Source: Apostichopus japonicus (taxonomy: Eukaryota; Echinodermata; Holothuroidea; Aspidochirotida; Stichopodidae). From it: a DNA stretch of 64,000 bases. Shown here one piece after another: positions 49,640 to 61,430 of this stretch. Under the pieces are notes generated by a model. That model was not told the origin of the DNA and made no database searches. It saw only the letters and a list, made by a program, of their open reading frames with translations. Position 1 is the stretch's first letter. Each line of letters opens with the position of its first letter. The stretch lies in NCBI RefSeq assembly GCF_037975245.1, contig NC_092574.1, forward strand, positions 23,749,713-23,813,712, given 5' to 3'. The position numbers and the translations under genes are program-made.

Positions 49640-50830
49640 TATATTTCTTTATTAGATTAATATTTTTGAATGAAAAAAAATTCTTGCTCGTCTCATAACG
49701 CAGAATATCCCACAACAGTTTAATTGCCTTATGGTAACCGGGTGCCCGTCTGTTTTATTCATTATTATGGTATTCTGTACACATCAGTTTAGTAAGAATC
49801 ATTACATTATCCTTGACTGTGCTGCACAACATCAATGGATCCAGAAGTAAAATAACACGTTATGCAAGAACTCCCTTTCAACTAGCAAAGATCTTTATAC
49901 TTTCCATGTTTACCATCTGTCGCCTGTTAATTCGTTTGGCATACAACACTAATAAACAGAAACATGTAAATAAATGACTACATTAATGTAACTTCTAGAA
50001 CGAAGACTGATGTCAAAACAAAAACAAAAAAAATATTTTTTTATTTAGTGACCTCATTCGGAAAGCTTTCATAGCAGATATGTCTGAACAGAATCGAAAG
50101 ACCATTATATTTCAAGTTGCATGTGAAATTGATGGAAAAGCATATAGCTACCCTTAATGAAGGGGTCAAACTAAATTGGTTTAGGGCCGGGAAGTGGTTG
50201 TTTGCGAGGATTGGCGAGTCGGAGAATATTGACCCAAGTTTGTAAAGTACTATACGAAAACAATACACATTACTGCAGTAGCATGCATGGTACGTTCAAT
50301 TATGAGGCACGAACGACTTTGAAACTGGAAAATGTTATCCATTGTCGAATACAATTCTTTCATATTTAAAATAGCCCTTGCTATCTCTTAAGCATATCCA
50401 CATTTTCACATATTTTGTCAATTTCTTTATTTGCCCGTTCTTCACTGAATCGTTTCACTGTTATAGGCGCAAACATTTTGAAGTTAAGTAGAATATTTGA
50501 CTACGAAAAGTGTTTGCTGTATGGAAGAACTGCGGCCGCGGGTAAAAGAATTGTTCAGAGTTTTTTATCTTCATATTTTTCTTATAAACAACCCCCAGAA
50601 TAGAAATATTCCCAACGACGTGTCGTCTTACAGACTATTTTGCTTAGGTTAGGAATGTAACACCAACTTCGGCAAATGTAAGCAGTAGACAATGGTAGAG
50701 ACTTCGAGACTACCGTGATTGACATTGTTTGGACTTTAAGTGTAGGATATACCAAATGAAAGACCCACTTATATCTATAGGCTACTTGAAGTGATCTTTA
50801 CAATTACAAGACGTGCTTCAGACAAACAGT
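49640..50830. other. No gene recognised
   Basis: AT-rich; only short frames without recognisable domains. Confidence 0.4.
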
Positions 50831-50879
50831 TTAGCAATGTGACCATGAATTGATTCTGCCTTTGTCAACTAACTATTCT

Positions 50880-51030
50880 GGTAGTGTGCCACATATTCTC
50901 TGTGTGTGCCAAATGTACCGTGTTGTGCACGTCACATACCCTGCGCTTATGTCACGTATTATGTTCTGTTATATATGTCGTGTCATGCAAAAATATGCCG
51001 TGTGTGCCACATATTCCGTGACGACTATAA
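50880..51030. repeat. Degenerate short tandem repeat
   Basis: Variants of gtgtgccacatattccgtg recur about six times with heavy divergence. Confidence 0.5.
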
Positions 51031-51084
51031 AATCGTAACAAAGTATAGCCAACTGTGAAATTACCGTAGTAAGCTATACGTATC

Positions 51085-51500
51085 AATTCTTCTTCTTCTA
51101 GCTTATGATGTGGGAATCAGATCATAATTGGTTTGGAGTTATATTCAGCAATCACCTTTTATCTTCTATTATTAAAACCAGTTTCTTCCATGGCCTATGT
51201 ATCTCAACAACATGGCACCAGTCTACGATATAGCCTAACTTCTTACAGACGAAGAAACTTGAAAACTTGCTGGTATGCTTTTGGCTAAGATCATGTGTAG
51301 TAGGCTTATCTGTTGGGAATGGTGATGCACACCTGACGATGATCACACAGTCACAGTCTCTATGCAAGGGGACTGGGATTGAGAGTGGATCAGTCGTTCG
51401 GTAGTTTGGTGTTCGTGCCCAGGTTCTTTCCTGGGCGACTCTTTCTTAAAAAGTAGTTGACAACGTTAAAAACTCCAAATGGTTTAACTGAACATAAGAC
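51085..51500. repeat. Duplicated segment, copy 2
   Basis: Partner of the block at 46935-47590 (about 4.1 kb away). Its end phrase tagtttggtgttcgtgc also occurs near 63425, and a weaker version near 38025, so part of the block belongs to a wider repeat family. Confidence 0.8.
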
Positions 51501-53220
51501 AGTGTCACTGCTTTCAAGCAATATTACAAAGGAAAAATAAATAACACTATTAAAAAGATGGTATTAAAAAGAAATGTTTAGATTTAAAAACAAAATACTA
51601 CTGTTAACGCACTTGACTTTATTACGTAATTTAGACTTGCTGAAGTCTAAGTTTTCAATATGAAACAAACATACTACAAAACAATGGTGTCTCTCGAGGG
51701 CTTATCGAGGACGGTGTCCACAATACGCATATATCTGAGTCACATTCATTGGTGAAGGTGCATGATTTAATTTTCCACGGTTTTTTCCTTTAATTTTATA
51801 ACAATTTGTGACACGGTCATATCCTAAATTTCCTTTATAATTATTAATTTATTCCATTATACCAAGAATAACCAAGTTTCACATCAACTTCCGCAATCGA
51901 TCGCTATTCTTTCGATTAAATGTTGTAGGATATGAAGAAGTCGTTATGTTTTATTGGCCAAAATCGCTTGGGTGGTCAAAATTGGATTAAGTGCAATCTT
52001 GTGATACTCCATATAGGCTTTATGTATATTTGCCGATAATTTAACGATAACAATTAAACGTTGTATAGAGATCTAAATCAAAGGAACGAGACCTACTGCA
52101 GCGTAAAACAGCATGGCTCCGATTGAAGAACGTTTGTTGTTCAGTTCACTGCAACCCTGTTATTCTACATATTTAGTACCAACAGTTATATGCATATATA
52201 CACGTACCGGTATTTCTCAAACTGTACGATGTATGAAGCTTATACGTGGAATACGGTACACCACTGAACAATGGGGGCATATACGTATAGTTTACCCACA
52301 GTACTACAGAAAACCACACACAAAAGTGACAAAACCCATCGATACTACGACAGGATACACACACATATATATATATATGTATAAATGTAAGACTGTAAGC
52401 TCTTTACATAGTGTATTTTCATACAAGTTTACACTACTCTTTGTTGTGATACTGTACTTTTATATGGTAAAGCACTGCACTGTGCACACTAAGTGAAAAA
52501 CAAAGGGGGGGGGGGCGGTTGGATTAAGAGTGAGAGGCCTCTATGTGGACAAAGGAGACGTGTGATTGTTAAGCCAGATAGGAAAGGACGTGTTTATATG
52601 GTAGGAGTAGAGAACAGAAGGAAGTTCAATTTATTTTTAATTTTTTTTAATTTAAACTTTATTTAATTGAGGATGGCTCGGTCAGCCAGAGCTTATCTTC
52701 CCAAGGCCACTCATTTACAAAGAGAAATTAAAAGAATGGTATTAAAATCAAATTAAGACAATTAAGATACACAAATAGAAGAAGAAAATGAAAGAGCATA
52801 AAAGGGCGGGTATAGAAATACAGACAATAAGAGAAGCGGAAGAATGAAACAACAGGAAATAGAAAACATAAAAAAGAGAGAAAACAATTAAAACAAACAA
52901 AACCCTCAATTGGATAGTAAAATATGAAAGGGGTTTAGGAATGAAAAGAATTAATAAAATAAATATATTGAGTCTTATAATGTGTAAAGTAGATAAATAT
53001 ACATTAAATATAAGGCTGTAGTAAACGTTTATAACAATTTAAATTAGGAGCTTCTCTGATACTTATATAGGTAAAAACTTCCACTTTTTCCCCCCAAGGT
53101 TAGAAAATCGTTTTTTTCAATGAAATTCTGTTCTTCAACCTCGGCACATATAGGCCTATAAAGATGACGTTAACACAGACCTTTAGCCATGATTATGGAT
53201 AGAACTTGTAAAAGTGACCA
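51500..53220. other. No gene recognised; one repeat-like stretch
   Basis: A 127-codon plus-strand frame at 52113-52496 has no recognisable domain. The stretch ggatggctcggtcagccaga (52670-52710) inside a T-rich/A-rich block looks like an old interspersed repeat. Confidence 0.35.
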
Positions 53221-53232
53221 TATCTTAAATAT

Positions 53233-53588
53233 CAAGGGCGTAGGAACCAGGGGGCTGGGGGGCGCCAGCCCCCCAGTGAAAAATGTGGAGGGCGGAAGTA
53301 TCATTCCGCCCCTCCGCTTCGCAAGTCAGAAAACCCCTTTTTCATTTCCAAATGAGAAAAAAATCTCATTTGGAGCACCAAATTGCATCTAAGGCCAGGT
53401 GAAAATACAAAATTAAGTTTACAAAATGGAGTGGGTGTTGAAGTGTGCTATATTGCACCAAATTGCATCTGAGGCCACCAGGAAATGCAAAAAAAAATCC
53501 ACCCCCCTCCCCTTAGACCCCTCCCCAAGCCGGCCATCAGTCATCAGTCTTCAGCCCCCCCACTCAAAAGTACCTTCCTACGCCACTG
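53233..53588. mobile_element. Non-autonomous hAT-type element with perfect 8-bp target duplication
   Basis: Terminal inverted repeats CAAGGGCGTAGGAA (left) and CAGTGGCGTAGGAA (right, read inward) match at 12 of 14. Perfect 8-bp direct repeats TTAAATAT flank it (53225-53232, 53589-53596). The interior contains a direct repeat of caccaaattgcatct (53378 and 53457). Non-coding. Ends of the same type appear truncated near 33777 and 39435. Confidence 0.88.
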
Positions 53589-53599
53589 TTAAATATAAA

Positions 53600-56270
53600 C
53601 CCTCAGCAACCTTTTATATTTTACGCGTTGGTCACATGTTGGCAACCGGGGTCACTCTAAGCCTTTCGGACTGTCCACAAACTTCCTACTGTACTTCTCT
53701 AGAGACTTTACTAAATGGGGATTTTGGTGGCCTATCATTTACAGGGTCAAATGTATAACTTACGTTCGGCACAGGTTGGTAGAAGTAGATTCTTACAGCT
53801 GTTCTTCTCGCCTTTGCAAGCTGTTATAGTAGAGATGTCCAATAGAATATGTTCTCGTAGTTCCTTCGCTATAGTCGATTTCCTTCGAAGAAAAAATAAT
53901 ATACAACTGTAGAATAGTAGTTATGATGTACCGTGGTCTTATCAAATTACCGACTGTTTTGTAATTGTACACCTTCACACAGATTTGGCAAAGTTGTGAA
54001 TTTGCACTCAGCTTGGCAAGACGTCAAAAATATATTTGTCAAGTTACGACGCTAACCTGACAATAAAGAAGGTCTAATTTATGACAGTGCAGTTTGTACT
54101 TATTTGGATAGCACGCTCATAACACAATATTTGCCCTATAATACTAAAATATTGTTACACTAATATTATTGTCGAGATGTGTCGTAGTAAACTACAACAC
54201 GGTCAAATCTTTATAACTCGTTCTTCCCCCTTTACCCCGTGGCCACTTCCTCTCGTATTATGGTATGAGTTGAATAACTTCCTTTGTATAGTCTCTTGTT
54301 GACGCGGAGTCCACAGCTTGTGATCAAAGATAACTTGACACTCCTCCAAGATGGCATAAAGGAAAGATTATAACATATCAATTTGTAAAAGGGCACGTGT
54401 TGTCCGACATTGTACTTTTTTTTACTTAAAAGACGTTGAGATGTGTACTATAAATGCAGTGATAAATATTGATATCTGTACTTTCGAGAAAATATGACTA
54501 AACAATAATCACCGACGCCAGTCATTCCATGACCTGAAAGCAGAGAAGCTCGTGGGTAATAATAAAATTGATACCCGTTTCAAATGTAGCATATTTCCTA
54601 GGAATATACTTTATATACTAGTGCTGCACCCATGGAATTTTATCTAGATCTATAGCAAATTCGAAGGTAACACAGTCCGGTGCTTCCATTATTCAGTTAC
54701 TTCCAAACAGTAGTGTACACGGACTGCTCCATACTTCATTCACTGTGTTGAAGGAGAAATTCAATACCAGCACACGTACGGTAATCCATATGGATCGCTG
54801 AAGGCGTGTATACAAAATACTATACATAAACAACAACTTATTACTGAGGCGGATTCGCTGTCGTAACTCGTGGTGAACGGAAAAATACTAGATGGTCGAT
54901 ATTATACAAAGAATAAACATGGCGGTTTGCAAGACAGGTGTTTTGTCAGGAATGTTATTTGCAATTCAACACGCTATAGAACCATTTGAATAGTTCAAGT
55001 GACCTGTATATGGCTGTCCTTTCCCTGCCGATTAACTTGTTTAAGTATACACGATCCACAGGATGTTCTAACAAGGATTTCCTGCATACACAAGCAGCCT
55101 TCTGAGAGACTGAACAGTTCTAGCGATATATATACACGCCTTTATGACTCACGTTCAAAATTGCCAGCAATTACATATATATCTCCTGCCAGAACAAGAC
55201 AAAATTAAAATATCGGTGCCAAACAAATGTTACTTTCTGTTTTAATTTTGTACTTGGAATGCCACAATGTCACTGTATAACCAGGTCGTAAATTCACCTA
55301 ATATTAACCAAAGCAAGGAAATTTGGAAATTCAGTTTTGTTTTACCGCAGCCGACTGGGGGAGTGGGAAACTTGATTGGGGATAATTCACCAACCCCCCC
55401 CCCCCCCCTCACACGTTGCCGCCTCCAATACTTCATGTATGTAGTTGGTACCACGTGTCTTGGATGTTTACTTCGCGTTCTTTAATAACATGTTATAAAC
55501 AACCAGCTGTATACAAGTAGGCTTATAAAACTTTTGTTGTATACTTAAGTCGTCAATATTCAAAACGATAACAGCCATGCACACATATTCTGTACGTATA
55601 ATAAAGCCATGAAATAACCTACCAGTTATAACACAGTTCATGGCAAGTTTTCATGGATTCGCCGAATATATCTATAACGTATAAGGTTACTTGTACAAAT
55701 TGTTAGCACCTACGGAAGTCTCCAGTGGATTTAGTAACTAATTAGTGTATTTTACCTTGAAAACAAAGTGATCGCTTCCCTTTTAAAATTTACTGAAAGA
55801 TCACAATAATTTCATAGCAGTATCGTTTAAAATCGGAAAACACTTAAGAAACATATTTTAATTGCCAATACATATGCCTATTCCAAACTTGGGTACATCT
55901 TTAATTATGCACAGAGAACGTAATATAGTAATTAAACACAAAAAGAACAGTCCACTTACTGAATGGAGAAAGAACGGTCTCGAAGTAACACCAATAGATG
56001 CTAAAAGTAGTGAAAGCTCTACACAAATGAGTGGTCTATGCATATATGACCAAGTATTAAACTACAGCGATACCGCTAATTATTATTACTATGCACGTGC
56101 TTGGATTTATGGAATTTTCCATTGATTCTGCACGCAGCCATGGCTAATATCTGAATGGCGGAATGACACACAGCTCAACTATGTTGTTGCATTGTCAACT
56201 GAGTCAGTTAAGCGTGATGGTTTTGTACACGTCGAATAGTATATTCCTTTCAATAAAAAAAATAAATAAA
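53600..56270. other. No gene recognised
   Basis: AT-rich with a 15-base C run at 55394-55408. Short frames only. Confidence 0.4.
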
Positions 56271-56299
56271 CCTTGTAGAATAGTAATTGTAGGGCGAAA

Positions 56300-56545
56300 A
56301 GTATAGCAGCAGTTGTAGTTATAGTAGTATAGTATTAGTAGTATAGTATTAGTAGTAAAGTAGTAGTATAGTATTAGTAGTATAGTATCTTGTTATTATT
56401 GTTGTTATTGTTATGATTGGTAGTTGTTATTATTATTGTTATTAGTAGTAGTAGTAGTATGGTAGTATTCTTGTTTTTATTATTATTGGTAGTTGTCATT
56501 ATTATCAGTAGTAGTATTAGTAGTAGTAGCAGTAGCAATAATTTT
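56300..56545. repeat. TAG/TAT trinucleotide-rich low-complexity tract
   Basis: Alternating (AGT)n, (TAT)n and (AGC)n runs. A 127-codon frame crossing it begins with a Ser/Val/Ile-rich artefact. Confidence 0.85.
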
Positions 56546-56689
56546 CTTCTCTTGGCGCTGCTGATGCGGCCGACGGCAGCAAAGCCTCGCAGTCCCGCCT
56601 TTCAATTTCTCAATTTTTCTACTACTTGGTCGGGCTATCGGCAAAAACTGGCTGTTGGTGTGTGTATGCAATTGTGTATTTTAGTAATG

Positions 56690-56930
56690 TGCTTTTTGGT
56701 TTCGATGATAATTGTAATCTTTGCATTTATGATGGCGTATGTGTGTATGTATGTACGTATGTATAAATGTGTGTGTGCGTTTGTGACGCCCAGCTTGTAA
56801 ACACGATATCTCAAGAAGGGAAACTTGACCAATCTAATATTTGGTGCGTATGCCTGTACGCACCACATTGAGTACAAGAAGCCTATTGTTTTTGGTGGCG
56901 GTCAAATGTCATTTGGGGTCACCAGGGGTC
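56690..56930. repeat. Dispersed repeat, copy B
   Basis: Matches 13240-13470 from ttcgatgataatcgtaacc through cacgatatctcaagaaggga to tcaaatgtcatttgg. It ends directly before the LINE endonuclease relic. Confidence 0.75.
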
Positions 56931-56939
56931 ATTCCTGCA

Positions 56940-57600
56940 CACAAAATCTGGAACTTCTCACTGTTAGCAAACGCCCATATTATTTGCCCCATGAGTTTTC
57001 TCATGTTATTTCCATTATGTTCCCGATCGCTCTGTTGCTAAGGACGGTGCTGACGAGTTGTACCAAGCCATTCAAGAGATTGAAAATTCCTCGCCAAATG
57101 CTATTATTGTCATCAATGGAGATTTCAATCACTGTTCACAAAAGGAAAGTACTTTGCATTACTAACAACATGTGACATGCTCTGTCCGTGGAAATACTAC
57201 CCTGGGTCGTGTTATTGCACAGCTCCGTAAAGGACTCTATACCTCAATCCCCTTGCCTCAACTCGGAAATTCCGATCCCAACTTGATCTCGCTCCAGCCT
57301 AAATACCAGCCTCTTGTCCAGCGATGTTGGCCCAGTGTCATCTGAGTTCAACAATGGCATCCGGAAGCAGTGACTCACTACAGGGAGTATTAGAATATGG
57401 AACGCCGAAAGGGTCATGTATTATGTTGTTTACTTCTATTCTCTCTGTTGTAATGTTGGTGTCTCCTTCGATGATGTTGTCTCCTTTGATGTTGTTGTCT
57501 CCTTAGATGCTGACTGCGCTGTTGACTTTCATGACGTAAAAACACGTATACAAATTCAAAGAATTTAGAGCTTCAGAACTAGCCAAAATGCTCGAGAGGG
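56940..57600 (+). mobile_element. LINE endonuclease relic (APE type)
   Basis: Reads NLELLTVSKRPYYLPHEFSH, then after a shift RSVAKDGADELYQAIQEIEN, AIIVINGDFNHC, a stop, QHVTCSVRGNTTLGRVI and LPLPQLGNSDPNLISLQP. The GDFN and SD(H) motifs define an AP-like endonuclease of a CR1/L2-type non-LTR retrotransposon. The catalytic His of SDH is Pro and the usual TLD is TLG. No reverse transcriptase follows. Confidence 0.8.
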
Positions 57601-57602
57601 GG

Positions 57603-58085
57603 TCTGTCCGATATTCATAAGGCCCGCTATTCATAAGGGTCATTGTTCATAAGGTTCATTATTCATAACGTGCATTTTTTCGATAAAAAGGTTCGCTATT
57701 CATAATGGAAATAAAGGTTCGTTATTCATAATAAAAAGGGATCAAAATTCATTAGGTCCGGTATTCATATTGGAAACAAAGGTTCGATATTCATAATGGG
57801 CAAAACGGTTCGATATCCATAATGGACAAAAAGGTTCGTTATTCATAACGGGACAAAGTGTTCGATATTCGTAATAGAACATTGGGTTCGTAATCCATAA
57901 TAGACAAAAGGGTTCACTATTCATAGGAAAAGAGGTCCGATATTCATAATGGAGCGAAGGGTCCGTTATTCATAATGGGAAAAAAGGTTCGTTATTCATT
58001 TAAGGATAAAGGGTCCGATATTCATAATCGATCAAAGGGTTCGTAATCCATAATGTGTAAAAAGTTATTCGTTATTCCCAATAGG
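57603..58085. repeat. 26-bp minisatellite, about 18 units
   Basis: Unit close to ggttcgatattcataatggg plus caaaac, with frequent one- or two-base length variants. It starts where the endonuclease relic fades out. Confidence 0.9.
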
Positions 58086-58089
58086 AGAG

Positions 58090-59540
58090 AAGTGCGTCAT
58101 ACAAGTGCAAAAGACGTCCTCCATTTTCGCGGACGCCTATAGTGTTCAACCAGTGGCCTCAACAGACTTTTTATTCGGGGGGGGGGGGGGAACAGGGAGG
58201 GCACAACAGTCCTATGGGGGCATTTTCTTTACCAGTTGTCATCGGTTTGATTAACTTTCTTTACTGTTTTGCAGTCATCGCCATAAAGTATCGTGCATTA
58301 ACTAACTTTCTTATGAAATGAATATTTACGTAATGCATATTCATACGGTACTCTATCACAAGGACGAACGTTCTCGATCGAGAGTTGCAGTGATGAGGAG
58401 ACTGGAATTACTTTTTTTTTTCAAAAAATAAGCGACAATGGTTCTGGTTACACTTGCAGACAGACAATGTTCGCGGAAACGATCAAACACACCGAGTGGG
58501 CTATAAGTGTCCATTTATCAGCTAAGTTGTTGGGCAATGAAAGGTCGAGAAAATAACATACGCCGATTTAAATCGACATGTGTCTATTTCAGTACTCGGG
58601 GCACTCTATAGGCGCATATTATAAACGTTCAGTTATCGTCTTTATTTAACTCGGTGTATTGACACCAGTTTATGGTGTCAAGAAACTGAATTTGTGCTGT
58701 TAACCATATATTTGGAGTCACAAATATTGGGGGAAAAGAGAACCATGACAAGCGTAGGCTTACGATGTTCTATCGTAATTCAAAATAGGTTACAACAAAA
58801 GTTTACCTACCGAAAAAGAAAGATATATAGCTTTCTTTCTTAAAGACAATATGACATCGTTAATCTTCACATAGCGCTTTAAAGAACGTACTATGGTCAG
58901 AAATTTGGATTGGAAATTGAGAATGATTAACAATAATAACGAAAATTGGTTTATGGTTGCTTTTGAAGTTAAACAAAAATGTAGAGATGTCTCAATTTTT
59001 AGAACTGTTAAGAATTAGGACTAATTTAAATTAAATATTGTTAATAAAATATATCACAACAAAATTGTTACAACCTGTAAAGATAACGAGCATGTAGTTG
59101 TACCACTTCATGATAGAATCATTGTAACAACGCGGTCAGATAGTATAGGCTACATCTCAGTGAGATTATATACTGTGTCTAGTGCAATATTTACATCGGT
59201 GGTGTAGGGTCTACATAACGGTAGGCGGATTAGCCTAACCCGGTGAAGAAACTGACCCAAACTTTGTCGACAATGTTTTCCTCAAATAGGGTACAGGAAG
59301 TGGTGCAACGTGGGGAAATGGTATGTTGCAAATAAATAGTTCGTCTATATATGCTTACAATAAAAATGAAGTATATAGTATAAACAAGACACCATAAAAC
59401 AAGGAAAATTTATCGAGCTAGCGACCAAATGAAAAAGAAAGAAAGAAAGAAAGTGAAAATAAAGTAGGAAAAATAAAAAAGGAAGAAATAATGAAGAAGC
59501 AGTATACGTTCAGTCAGTGTAATACGAGAGAGAAACAGTA
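58090..59540. other. No gene recognised
   Basis: Contains a 12-base G run near 58178 and an AAAG run near 59430. No coding recognised. Confidence 0.4.
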
Positions 59541-59549
59541 TTTAGTCTG

Positions 59550-60990
59550 TATTACTTTCAATGAAGTGATATTTTAGTTTGCGTTTGAATGTAGCATATC
59601 TTTACTCGACAACTTTATATCATTAGGAAGAAGTTGGCATATTTTATTAGAGTAATTATTCAGTAGTAATTTACCATGTTTTGTATGCGTTCGTATACTA
59701 ACAGAAAAGTGTGTATTATTCCTTGTCCTGTTACGAGTGCTTAAGGCATTACCATGATTAACAAAATCACTTAAAACACGGGGAAGGGTCACCGTCCGTT
59801 CACATGCTTAAAGGAATACAACTTGAAAATTATACCTCTTTTTACCAAGTAATCTGCAACGCCTGCCACATAATTTTACTTGTATGAGGGTCTTTGTGTG
59901 AACGCTGTACGATTAACTACACTGTAGACTTGCATGAACATATTTCAACCAGGGAGTGGTATAACAACTCCCTGTTTCCACACAGTGTTTCCACAAGAGC
60001 CTTATGGTGTTAAGAAGCTATACAGGCTGATTGTGGAGCCTGAGGTGGATTAACGTCCGTAGCAGGTCGATTATATAATCACAACACTTATAATCCATTT
60101 AATCACAACACTCACCTAGCTATAACGTACTACTGCTATAATTGGAGCCAATAAAGCAGATTATATGCATGGTATCAACAGCGATACCACGAATACCGTA
60201 ACTCGATAATTTCTAAAGGAGGATTGAGTGGTCGACTGTATCAAAGGCTTACTTGAGATCTAGATAAAGACCCAAGACATTCTCACCGGTGTCTACGAAT
60301 ACAAAAGGGCACCTACAGTATCGTGACCTTGTCTGAAACCGAATTGAAAATCAAAGAGACAGTTGATTGTTGTCCAAGAACGGTCTCATACGTTTCTCAA
60401 TAGATCTTCCCAAGATCTTGTTAATGCAAGGCAGCGTGATAATTAGGCGGTTATTATCAGGGAGGGGTTTTTGATCCCCCTTTTTGAAAATAGGTGTAAA
60501 CTTTAGCAACCTTCAAGGCAACCGGATTAGTACCAGTGGTGAACACGAGGTTAAAAATAGGACAAAGAATTTAGGAGCAATGACATCGAAGACAGATTAC
60601 CATATTTTAGGTGGAATATACCATCGATACCAGGCGATTTTCCATCGTTCAAAGGAATTAATTTTGTTGTAGATTTCATCAGAAGTGGATGGGCGAAAGA
60701 AAGACAATATTTGGGGTTATACTGCAGGATGCATGAATTGCATAGGATTAGTGTCACTCCGAATGGCATGACTATATAAGTTTGTTTCCAATAGTCGAAA
60801 AATAGTTGTTGAAAGCATTAGCTATACCAATTTCATCAGTGATGGTACCATTGTCGTAAATAAAAATGGTAGGAGGCGTATTTCCTTCAGTGATCAAAAG
60901 CTCATTAAGGACTGACCAAGTTTCCTGAGCCGAGTACTGCTTAAACCCTGAATGATATTTTTGTAGTATGAAGACTTAGCCTGAATACTT
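59550..60990 (-). mobile_element. LINE reverse transcriptase region, decayed
   Basis: Minus-strand pieces in order: SAQETWSVLNELLITEGNTP, TIFIYDNGTITDEIGIANAF, NNYFSTIGNKL, INSLNDGKSPGIDGI, LPCINKILGRSIEKRMRPFL, LDLK-stop-AFDTVDHSILL (RT motif A near 60225-60270), and a C-terminal piece with TRNRTRNNTHFS and NKICQLLPNDIKLSS. These are typical of CR1/L2/Jockey-group non-LTR reverse transcriptases. The catalytic YADD region was not found, so there is internal loss. It continues the endonuclease at 61.4-63.2 kb. Confidence 0.85.
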
Positions 60991-60999
60991 TATGATCTG

Positions 61000-61430
61000 T
61001 ATTTGTCAAATTCGCTTTCCTCTCTAGGGGATGGGGTGGGGGAAGGGGGGGGGTAATTGATATATTTACGGACAATGGTCCTTTTTGTGACTGACTGAAT
61101 TTTTAATTCCAGGTCAGTGTAATTCATGGTTTATATTTTGAGTTCCTAAACGGGACATTTTTAAAGGCATTGAAGACTCGCCCCAAACGGCGTGCCGCGA
61201 TCTGAAAAAGTTAACTTCCCGTTGCTTGCAAATGACGTTTTCTTCTTGTCGCTACAAAATGCAGACAGTAATGAAACGTGATACCTTGCTATCTTTTATC
61301 TAGACATGAGATGTTCATCGCCGCTATGTAAACTGTGTTGTGGGTATTCAATGACCGTAGCTGTATGTATTGACTGTACACTAGTGTCTAATTACCGACG
61401 GTAGCAAGCTGTGTGTGTATTTTCTGCAGG
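61000..61430. other. Unidentified insertion or diverged linker within the LINE
   Basis: Between the endonuclease and RT parts lies about 0.4 kb with a G-rich run (61030-61055) and no recognisable LINE coding. It may be another inserted repeat. Confidence 0.35.

Noticed and set aside
52113-52496. 127-codon plus-strand frame
   Set aside because: No recognisable domain, low-complexity YIYIYMY stretch from a TA repeat, no exon signals assigned.
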